Origin: an uncultured bacterium
GTDB lineage: Bacteria > Bacillota_A > Clostridia > Oscillospirales > Oscillospiraceae
NCBI GenBank assembly: GCA_905214605.1
Contig: CAJMMY010000054.1
Location: 1-7,215 of the forward strand
DNA: 7,215 bases
Direction of reading: 5' to 3'
In this document: positions 1-4,853 of the stretch, one piece after another
How positions within the stretch are numbered: position 1 is the first letter of the stretch
Layout: each line of letters opens with the position of its first letter
Position numbers and translations under genes: made by a program
The notes under the pieces: model-generated
What the model saw: only the letters and a program-made list of their open reading frames with translations
What the model was told of the DNA's origin: nothing
Database searches by the model: none

Positions 1-2131
1 CGCCCTGACCGCCGCCGCTTCCGCGACTGCCGACATTCCCATTCTGGGCACCTCCGCAGAGGGCATCGACATGGCCGAAGACCGTGAGAAATTCGATGAG
101 CTGCTGGAAGAGTTCCACATCAAGCGCCCGAAAGGCATGGGCGTGAATACGCTGGAAGAGGCCATTGAGGCTGCGGAAAAACTGGGCTACCCGGTGCTGC
201 TCCGTCCCAGCTACGTCATCGGCGGTCAGAATATGATGATTGTCCATGACCGCGAGGCTGTGGAGCGCTACATGAACGTGATTCTATCCGGCGGCATTGA
301 AAATCCCGTGCTGGTGGATAAGTACATGCCCGGCACGGAGCTGGAAGTGGACGTCATTTCCGACGGCACCAACGTGCTGATTCCCGGCATTATGGAACAC
401 GTGGAGCGGGCAGGCGTTCACTCCGGCGACTCCATTGCCGTGTATCCTCCCTATAATCTGACGGATAAAATGCAGGACACCATTGTGGACTGCTCCACGA
501 AACTGGCACTGTCTCTGGGCACCAAGGGTCTGGTGAATATCCAGTACCTGATTTATGACGGCGAGCTGTACGTCATTGAGGTGAACCCCCGTGCCTCTCG
601 TACTGTTCCTTACATTAGCAAAGTGACCGGCGTTCCCATGGTGGATTTGGCCTCCAAGGTAATGCTGGGCCAGAATCTGATGGATTTGGGCTACGGCTCC
701 GGTCTGTACAAAACGCCTCCTTACTATGCAGTGAAGGTGCCCGTATTCTCCTTTGAGAAACTGACCGATGCAAACTCCATTCTGGGACCGGAGATGAAAT
801 CTACCGGCGAGGTTCTGGGCATCGGCAAGACCACCGCAGAGGCACTGTTTAAGGGTCTGACCGCTGCCGGTATTCGGGGAATTCCCAAACACGGCGGTAT
901 TCTGCTCAGCGTGGACGACCACGATTATCTGGAAATTCTGGATCTGGCTAAAAAGTTCTACGATCTGGGCATCAAGCTGTACGCAACTTCCGGCACGGCA
1001 GAAATGATTCGCACGCTGGACATTGAAGTCACCTCCGTGGAGGGCATCAGCGAGTCCGACCAGGTGTTCGACCTGATGGAAAGCGGCAAGATTCGCTGCG
1101 TGGTGTATACCGGCGCTTTGGTGGACGATACCCTGAGCGATTACATCAACCTGCACCGCTTTGCGCTGCGCCATGACATTCCTTGCCTGACCTCTCTGGA
1201 TACGGCAAATGCATACGCAGATATCATTGCCAGCCGCTTTACCGAGCAGAACACCGAACTGGTGGACATCAACCACATGAGAACCCAGCGCCAGAAACTG
1301 ACCTTCTCCAAGATGACCAGCTCCGGCAATGATTATATCTTCATCGACAACCGGGACGGCAGTGTGCCGACGCCGGAATCCATGTGCGCAAGCCTGTGCG
1401 ACCGTCATACCGGCGTGGGCGCTCACGGTCTGATTCTCATTGAGAACTCCGATGTGGCTGACGCAAAAATGCGCATCTTCAACCAGAACGGTCTGGAAGG
1501 CGTGCTGATGGGCAACTCCATTCGTTCCGCAGCCAAGTTCCTCTATGACAACCGCATTGTGGTGAAAGAGGATATGGCCATTGAAACGAAAATCGGTGTG
1601 CGGAACGTGCATCTGTATATCACCGGCGGCAAGGTTTCTTCCGTCACGGTGGATATGGGCAAAGTGGACTTCACCCCGGCAAACATTCCCATGCTGGTGG
1701 ATACGGATAAAGTAATCAACTATCCGCTGGAAGTGGGCGGCAAGCAGTGCAGTGTGACCTGCCTGTCTGTGGGCAATCCCCACTGCGTGATTTTTGTGGA
1801 CCGTGTGGACAACAAGGACCTGCAGCAGATTACGGCAGAAATCGAGGATTGCGGCAAGTTCCCCGAGCACGTGAACGTGGAGCTGGTGCGGTACATCAAC
1901 CCCTACACCCTGCGGATTCGCACTTGGGAAATCGACAACGGCGAGACCCGTGCCTGCGGCACCGGCGCCTGCGCTGCTGTGGCAGCAGCCGTGGAAAGCG
2001 GTCTGTGCAAAAAGAATACCGACATCACCGTAAAGCTGAAAGGCGGCGATTTGGTGGTCAATTACAATGACGACCGGATTCTGCTGTCCGGCGACACCAA
2101 TCTGGTGTACGTTGGTGAACTGGAATACTAA
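1..2131 (+). CDS. carB: Carbamoyl-phosphate synthase large subunit (C-terminal part) fused in frame to a DapF-like domain
   Basis: Partial at the 5' end: the reading frame is open from base 2, giving 23 codons before the Met at 71, and these match CarB (ILGTSAEGIDMAEDREKF). Numbering from that Met, residues 1-270 are the second ATP-grasp (carbamate kinase) half of CarB, with RPSYVIGGQNM, GIMEHVERAGVHSGDS, IEVNPRASRTVPY and LGPEMKSTGEVLGIG. Residues about 273-400 are the MGS-like allosteric domain (KHGGILLSV, YATSGTAEM, ending near LVDINHMR). CarB normally ends here. This protein continues directly into residues 410-686, a full-length DapF fold: FSKMTSSGNDY, DRHTGVGAHGLILIE, FNQNGLEG, VGNPHCVIFVD and NGETRACGTGACAA. 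CarB makes carbamoyl phosphate from bicarbonate, ATP and glutamine-derived ammonia with CarA. DapF normally interconverts LL- and meso-diaminopimelate, but here the first catalytic Cys is Met480. The CarB half looks functional; the role of the DapF half is unknown. The stop TAA is followed by a terminator. The CarB N-terminus and the promoter lie outside the window. Confidence 0.95.
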   Translation, partial: ALTAAASATADIPILGTSAEGIDMAEDREKFDELLEEFHIKRPKGMGVNTLEEAIEAAEKLGYPVLLRPSYVIGGQNMMIVHDREAVERYMNVILSGGIENPVLVDKYMPGTELEVDVISDGTNVLIPGIMEHVERAGVHSGDSIAVYPPYNLTDKMQDTIVDCSTKLALSLGTKGLVNIQYLIYDGELYVIEVNPRASRTVPYISKVTGVPMVDLASKVMLGQNLMDLGYGSGLYKTPPYYAVKVPVFSFEKLTDANSILGPEMKSTGEVLGIGKTTAEALFKGLTAAGIRGIPKHGGILLSVDDHDYLEILDLAKKFYDLGIKLYATSGTAEMIRTLDIEVTSVEGISESDQVFDLMESGKIRCVVYTGALVDDTLSDYINLHRFALRHDIPCLTSLDTANAYADIIASRFTEQNTELVDINHMRTQRQKLTFSKMTSSGNDYIFIDNRDGSVPTPESMCASLCDRHTGVGAHGLILIENSDVADAKMRIFNQNGLEGVLMGNSIRSAAKFLYDNRIVVKEDMAIETKIGVRNVHLYITGGKVSSVTVDMGKVDFTPANIPMLVDTDKVINYPLEVGGKQCSVTCLSVGNPHCVIFVDRVDNKDLQQITAEIEDCGKFPEHVNVELVRYINPYTLRIRTWEIDNGETRACGTGACAAVAAAVESGLCKKNTDITVKLKGGDLVVNYNDDRILLSGDTNLVYVGELEY
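1298..2131 (+). other. DapF-like domain of the CarB fusion, probable pseudo-epimerase
   Basis: This is the C-terminal domain of the fusion, about 277 residues, the size of a free-standing DapF. Retained compared with E. coli/H. influenzae DapF: Asn420 (N11 region), Asn157/His159 (NPH, His571), Glu208 (Glu620) and the second catalytic cysteine Cys217 (Cys629, in RACGTGACAA). Altered: the usual CGNGxRC motif reads MGNSIRS, so catalytic Cys73 is Met480 (codon 1508-1510), the second Gly is Ser483 and the following Cys is Ser486. GADG reads GAHG, and the Arg209 position after the catalytic Glu is Ile621. DapF needs a pair of cysteines as acid and base, so DAP epimerisation by the normal mechanism is unlikely. 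The frame is intact and many other positions are conserved, which argues for a retained function (binding, regulation or structure) rather than decay. Residue equivalences come from alignment by eye. Confidence 0.85.
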
Positions 2132-2151
2132 GGGCATCGCGTAAAATACGG

Positions 2152-2185
2152 AACTCCCCCGGACAAACGTCCGGGGGAGTTTTTT
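2152..2185 (+). terminator. Rho-independent terminator of carB-dapF
   Basis: A perfect 13-bp stem, 2152-2164 with 2169-2181, closes an AAAC loop and is followed by a T run to 2185. It starts 20 bases after the stop of the carB fusion. The T run exists only on the plus strand, so it acts in the carB direction. Confidence 0.93.
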
Positions 2186-2224
2186 GCAGGTTCGGGATTG
2201 TATCTGTGCGTATAAAACGGCAAT

Positions 2225-2257
2225 AAAAAAACTCCCGCTGAAAACTCAGCGGGAGTT
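2225..2257 (-). terminator. Rho-independent terminator of the rpmG-secE-nusG-rplK-rplA operon
   Basis: A perfect 12-bp stem, 2230-2241 with 2246-2257, has a 4-base loop. On the minus strand it is followed by a T run (the A run at 2225-2231 on the plus strand). It begins 16 bases after the rplA stop, so transcription ends here and does not continue into rplJ/rplL. Confidence 0.93.
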
Positions 2258-2273
2258 GATAAACGGATTTGGA

Positions 2274-2972
2274 TTAGCCGTTCACGGTCTGCTTTGCAGC
2301 AACCTTGATGCCGGGGCCCATGGTAGAAGCGGTCACGCAGCTTCTGATGTAGGTGCCCTTTGCGGATGCGGGCTTTGCCTTGATGATGGCGTTGATCAGT
2401 GCATCGTAGTTCTCGAACAGCTTTTCGGGGCCGAAGGAGACTTTGCCGATGGGGCAGTGGATGATGTTGGTCTTATCCAGACGATACTCGATCTTACCAG
2501 CCTTGGACTCCTTCACTGCCTGAGCAATGTTGGGGGTCACAGTACCGGCTTTGGGAGAAGGCATCAGGCCCTTGGGACCCAGCACTTTACCCAGACGGCC
2601 AACGGTACCCATCATGTCGGGAGATGCGATGACCACGTCGAACTCAAACCAGTTCTCTTTCTGGATCTTCTCAACCAGATCCATGCCGCCGGCGTAATCT
2701 GCGCCTGCATCCAGAGCTTCCTGAATGCGCTCTTCCTTGCAGAAGACCAGAACGCGATTGGTTTTGCCGGTGCCGTGGGGCAGAACGATAGCGCCGCGGA
2801 CCTGCTGGTCAGCATGACGGCCATCAACGCCCAGTCTCACGTGCAGTTCCACGGTCTCATCGAACTTTGCCTTGGAAGCCTTGCACACGATGTCGAATGC
2901 CTCCTGAGGGGCATAGGGAGTCTGTTTATCAAAAAGCTTTGCGCTTTCTTTGTAATTTTTACCTCTGAACAA
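2274..2972 (-). CDS. rplA: 50S ribosomal protein L1
   Basis: Full-length L1, 232 residues, the usual bacterial size. It builds the L1 stalk on 23S rRNA, which moves deacylated tRNA out of the E site, and in many bacteria it represses its own mRNA. Family marks seen: [14 protein letters not shown] at the N-terminus, [24 protein letters not shown], the [20 protein letters not shown] segment, and the L1 signature around [21 protein letters not shown]. The start is a TTG codon (2972-2970): an AGGAGG sits 8 bases upstream at 2981-2986, and the residues after it align with the normal L1 N-terminus. No ATG or GTG fits better. It is the last gene of the operon, 63 bases after rplK. The gap holds an apparent L1-binding hairpin, suggesting autogenous control. 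A terminator follows. Confidence 0.97.
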   Translation of the reverse strand: MFRGKNYKESAKLFDKQTPYAPQEAFDIVCKASKAKFDETVELHVRLGVDGRHADQQVRGAIVLPHGTGKTNRVLVFCKEERIQEALDAGADYAGGMDLVEKIQKENWFEFDVVIASPDMMGTVGRLGKVLGPKGLMPSPKAGTVTPNIAQAVKESKAGKIEYRLDKTNIIHCPIGKVSFGPEKLFENYDALINAIIKAKPASAKGTYIRSCVTASTMGPGIKVAAKQTVNG

Positions 2973-2980
2973 TTTCGTTT

Positions 2981-2986
2981 CCTCCT
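2981..2986 (-). promoter_or_regulatory. Ribosome binding site of rplA, supports a TTG start
   Basis: AGGAGG on the minus strand, 8 bases upstream of the TTG at 2972-2970. A perfect Shine-Dalgarno at normal spacing is the main reason for accepting the rare start codon. Confidence 0.9.
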
Positions 2987-2992
2987 ATTTTT

Positions 2993-3020
2993 GTGGTTTG
3001 CGGAAGCTGATTCCTCCCAC
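2993..3020 (-). promoter_or_regulatory. Putative L1-binding mRNA hairpin (23S rRNA mimic) upstream of rplA
   Basis: On the minus strand the rplK-rplA gap can fold as GTGG pairing with CCAC (4 bp), an asymmetric internal loop GA opposite GCAAA, then GGAA pairing with TTCC around a TCAGC loop. The sequence pattern GTGGGAGG...CAAACCAC closely resembles the L1 site of 23S rRNA, recalled as GGUGGGAGG...GAAAUACCACC. L1 is known to repress its own operon by binding such copies. The hairpin ends only 6 bases before the rplA Shine-Dalgarno, so bound L1 could block initiation. The resemblance is seen; the binding is inferred. Confidence 0.75.
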
Positions 3021-3035
3021 GTTAAGGGGCGCAGC

Positions 3036-3461
3036 TTAGTCTCCGACGACGACGCCCATGCTGCGGCAAGTGCCGGCAATCATGCTCATGGCGGACTCGA
3101 TGTCGGTGCAGTTGAGATCGGGCATCTTCTGCTCAGCGATCTTGCGAACATCTTCTTTGCTGATGGTTGCGACCTTATCTCTCTGGGGCACACCGGAAGC
3201 GTGCTCGATGCCGCATGCCTTCTTAATCAGCAGGGCTGCGGGAGGGGTCTTGGTGATGAAGCTGAAGCTGCGATCGGAATAAACCGTGATGACGACGGGG
3301 ATCATCATGCCCATGTCGCCTTTGGTACGCTCGTTAAACTCTTTGGTGAACTGGCCGATGTTGATGCCGTACTGACCAAGAGCAGGACCTACAGGGGGAG
3401 CCGGAGTTGCTTTTCCTGCGGGAACCTGGAATCTGACATATCCAACTACTTTCTGTGCCAA
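3036..3461 (-). CDS. rplK: 50S ribosomal protein L11
   Basis: L11, 141 residues from the chosen start, which is the usual family length. It sits at the GTPase-associated centre of the large subunit, contacts elongation factors, is the thiostrepton target region, and is needed for RelA-type stringent sensing. Seen: [20 protein letters not shown], the proline-rich [16 protein letters not shown] segment, and the C-terminal rRNA-binding domain ending [12 protein letters not shown]. The start is TTG at 3461-3459. An in-frame GTG at 3470 would give a 3-residue extension, but it lies inside the Shine-Dalgarno (3468-3474) and gives an atypical N-terminus. The TTG gives the canonical MAQKVVG start. 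The gene follows nusG by 19 bases and precedes rplA in the same transcript. Confidence 0.96.
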   Translation of the reverse strand: MAQKVVGYVRFQVPAGKATPAPPVGPALGQYGINIGQFTKEFNERTKGDMGMMIPVVITVYSDRSFSFITKTPPAALLIKKACGIEHASGVPQRDKVATISKEDVRKIAEQKMPDLNCTDIESAMSMIAGTCRSMGVVVGD

Positions 3462-3467
3462 TTTAAG

Positions 3468-3474
3468 CACCTCT
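3468..3474 (-). promoter_or_regulatory. Ribosome binding site of rplK, decides a TTG start
   Basis: AGAGGTG on the minus strand lies 6 bases from the TTG at 3461-3459. The competing GTG start codon is the last three bases of this element and has no good Shine-Dalgarno of its own at normal distance. Confidence 0.8.
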
Positions 3475-3480
3475 TTCTAA

Positions 3481-4005
3481 TTATTCTTTAACAACCTCGA
3501 CTTGATCCAGCTCGAGGTCAACCGGGGTCTCTCTTCCAAACATGGAGACCACTACGCGGACGCGGTTTTTCATAGTTTCCAGCTCCTCAACAATGCCGGA
3601 GAATCCAGCCAGAGGACCGTCGATAACTTTTACCGTATCGCCCACTTCAAATCCCACCACGATCTCATGACGTTCCACGCCGAGAGCGACGATTTCTTCG
3701 TCTGTCAGGGGGACTGCTTTACCGTCGGAACCGACAAAACCGGTAGCGCCGCGCACATTGCGGACCAAATGCCAGCTGTCATCGGTGAGGATCATTTTGA
3801 CCAGAACGTAACCGGGGAATACTTTCCGCTCGATTTCCTTCGGGCCCTTTTCGGTTACCTCAGTGACGGTTTCCAGAGGGATGTTCACTTCCTGAATCAG
3901 GTCCTGCATCCGTCTGTTTTCTGCAGCCTTCATAATTGCGGCTGCAACTGCGTTTTCATAACCGGAGTATGTGTGGACCACATACCACTTTGCTTCTTCT
4001 GCCAT
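3481..4005 (-). CDS. nusG: Transcription termination/antitermination protein NusG
   Basis: Complete NusG, 174 residues. It binds the clamp of RNA polymerase in the elongation complex, affects pausing and Rho-dependent termination, and can couple transcription to the ribosome. Seen: the NGN domain (WYVVHTYSGYENAV at 7-20, then RKVFPGYVLVKM and HLVRNVRGATGFVG) and a C-terminal KOW domain (FEVGDTVKVIDGPLAGFSGIVEE, roughly residues 119-174). The ATG is one base after the secE stop, so the two genes are probably translationally coupled; GGTGGG inside the end of secE can serve as ribosome binding site. The order secE-nusG-rplK is conserved across bacteria. Confidence 0.98.
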   Translation of the reverse strand: MAEEAKWYVVHTYSGYENAVAAAIMKAAENRRMQDLIQEVNIPLETVTEVTEKGPKEIERKVFPGYVLVKMILTDDSWHLVRNVRGATGFVGSDGKAVPLTDEEIVALGVERHEIVVGFEVGDTVKVIDGPLAGFSGIVEELETMKNRVRVVVSMFGRETPVDLELDQVEVVKE

Positions 4006-4006
4006 C

Positions 4007-4318
4007 TCAGCCCACCAAAGTGATCAGGGCTTTGACACCCATCTGAGCGATCTGGTCGAAGCCCCAGATGCAAATGGCGCTGATCAGCATCACGACCAAA
4101 GCGACCGTGGTGTTGTTCACCATCTGTTTCTTCGTGGGCCAGATGACCTTTTTCAGTTCGCCCTTCATGTCGCGGAACCACTTCTTGACTTTACCCCAAG
4201 TAGACAGTTCCTCGCCTTTCTTCACAGCTTGCGTCGTGGCCTGGGCGGGAGCGCCCTTCTTCACGGCCTGTTTGGTAGGCTGCGCGGGAGCGCCGGCTTT
4301 CTTCTGTTCTTCAGCCAT
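4007..4318 (-). CDS. secE: Preprotein translocase subunit SecE
   Basis: Single-span SecE, 103 residues from the ATG at 4318. It clamps SecY in the plasma-membrane Sec translocon. Seen: the conserved amphipathic motif ELKKVIWPTKKQMVNNT at 54-70 and one membrane segment at about 71-90 (VALVVMLISAICIWGF). The open frame extends upstream to 4387, but the start at 4318 has an AAGGAT Shine-Dalgarno 8 bases away and leaves the rpmG stop outside the gene. The N-terminus before residue 40 is longer than in a minimal Gram-positive SecE and carries two 13-residue repeats, GAPAQPTKQAVKK (9-21) and GAPAQATTQAVKK (22-34). This makes a basic Ala/Pro-rich tail expected in the cytoplasm. The gene lies 23 bases after rpmG. 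Confidence 0.96.
   Translation of the reverse strand: MAEEQKKAGAPAQPTKQAVKKGAPAQATTQAVKKGEELSTWGKVKKWFRDMKGELKKVIWPTKKQMVNNTTVALVVMLISAICIWGFDQIAQMGVKALITLVG
4217..4294 (-). repeat. Two tandem 39-bp repeats inside secE
   Basis: Units 4256-4294 and 4217-4255 encode GAPAQPTKQAVKK and GAPAQATTQAVKK. Eleven of the 13 residues are identical and the frame is kept, which suggests an in-frame duplication in the SecE N-terminal tail. Confidence 0.85.
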
Positions 4319-4341
4319 TTGGACACATCCTTTCGAAAGAC

Positions 4342-4506
4342 TTACTTGGTTTCGCTGTGCACAGTGTGCTTGCGGCAGAACGGGCAATACTTATTCAGTT
4401 CAAGACGATCCGAAGTGTTCTTCTTGTTCTTCATGGTATCGTAGTTACGCTGCTTGCACTCATTGCATCTGAGTGTGATTTTGACGCGTGCGCCTGCTTT
4501 AGCCAT
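4342..4506 (-). CDS. rpmG: 50S ribosomal protein L33
   Basis: A small gene of 54 residues, beginning [20 protein letters not shown] and ending HTVHSETK. L33 binds the large subunit near the E site. Family marks are the motif [22 protein letters not shown] and four cysteines in two pairs (C14-x2-C17 and C41-x2-C44), so this is the zinc-ribbon (C+) form. The ATG at 4506 has a near-perfect AAGGAGGTG Shine-Dalgarno 8 bases upstream (4515-4523). It is the first gene of the operon; rpmG next to secE-nusG is a common Firmicute arrangement. The C+ form suggests the version used when zinc is sufficient, though whether a zinc-free paralogue exists cannot be seen here. Confidence 0.96.
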   Translation of the reverse strand: MAKAGARVKITLRCNECKQRNYDTMKNKKNTSDRLELNKYCPFCRKHTVHSETK

Positions 4507-4533
4507 AAATTCGGCACCTCCTTATAGAATTTG

Positions 4534-4589
4534 CCCCGTTGCGGGGGCCGTTGCCTCCCTGTTCCTTGCGAATGGGCGCAAAAAAGGAA
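4534..4589 (-). promoter_or_regulatory. Hairpins in the rpmG operon leader
   Basis: On the minus strand the leader can form TTCC+TTGCG paired with CGCAA+GGAA (4562-4589, with a 4-T bulge and a CCCATT loop), then CCCCG-CAA-CGGGG (4534-4546). Neither is followed by a T run, so they are not terminators. They may shape or protect the leader, or bind a regulator; no known riboswitch is recognised. Confidence 0.4.
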
Positions 4590-4613
4590 ACCCATCTGCT
4601 GACAGGTAAAGTA

Positions 4614-4642
4614 AGTTTACCACACACGCCCCCTGCGGTCAA
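4614..4642 (-). promoter_or_regulatory. Sigma-A-type promoter of the rpmG-secE-nusG-rplK-rplA operon
   Basis: Minus strand: -35 TTGACC (4637-4642), spacer of exactly 17 bases, -10 TAAACT (4614-4619). Transcription should start near 4607, giving a leader of about 100 bases before the rpmG ATG. Confidence 0.75.
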
Positions 4643-4766
4643 GCCTTTTTTCACGGAAAATCCCTGATTTTTCAAGGGTTTGAGAGAAAAAAGTTGGCTT
4701 GTTTTCTTGCAGAATTTGTTGAAGTTTCCATGTTTCAAAAAATCCGGGGATTTTTTCCCATTTACT

Positions 4767-4795
4767 TTGCCATTTCCTGCAGATGATGCTATAAT
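4767..4795 (+). promoter_or_regulatory. Sigma-A-type promoter of folC-yqgF-PPC
   Basis: -35 TTGCCA (4767-4772), spacer of exactly 17 bases, perfect -10 TATAAT (4790-4795) preceded by TG at 4787-4788 (extended -10). Transcription should start near 4802. This places the upstream in-frame ATG codons at 4680 and elsewhere before the promoter, ruling them out as starts for this transcript. Confidence 0.9.
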
Positions 4796-4853
4796 CTATC
4801 TCAAAATGAGGGTCCGGTATCTATCGGGCCGGGGTATTGATTTGGAGAAAAAT

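Larger units (their letters stand above)
4507..4853. other. Divergent intergenic region between rpmG and folC
   Basis: This 347-base gap has no convincing gene. A 79-codon open frame on the minus strand runs through the promoter and leader and is out of frame with rpmG; it has no family marks. The region holds two promoters pointing away from each other with their -35 boxes 124 bases apart, a leader of about 100 bases for rpmG, a leader of about 50 bases for folC, and two palindromes. Confidence 0.85.

Noticed and set aside
284..2137. A 617-codon open frame on the minus strand opposite carB-dapF
   Set aside because: It is His/Val/Gln-rich with no family motifs, and it lies wholly opposite a gene with clear homology; long antisense frames are common with this codon use.
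2184..3491. A 435-codon open frame on the plus strand opposite rplA and rplK
   Set aside because: It runs through both terminators and antisense to two certain ribosomal protein genes, with no recognisable domain or ribosome binding site.
4007..4387. Longer secE starting at 4387
   Set aside because: It would overlap the end of rpmG, and the start at 4318 has its own Shine-Dalgarno and a normal SecE N-terminus.
4651..4680. Weak CCCT/AGGG inverted repeat upstream of the rpmG promoter
   Set aside because: Only about four base pairs can form around a long AT-rich loop, which is no more than chance.
4499..4738. A 79-codon open frame on the minus strand between rpmG and folC
   Set aside because: It covers the rpmG promoter and leader, has no family marks and no convincing ribosome binding site.
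4680..4853. N-terminal extension of folC to the ATG at 4680
   Set aside because: The extension lies mostly upstream of a strong promoter, has no ribosome binding site and encodes a sequence unlike any FolC N-terminus.
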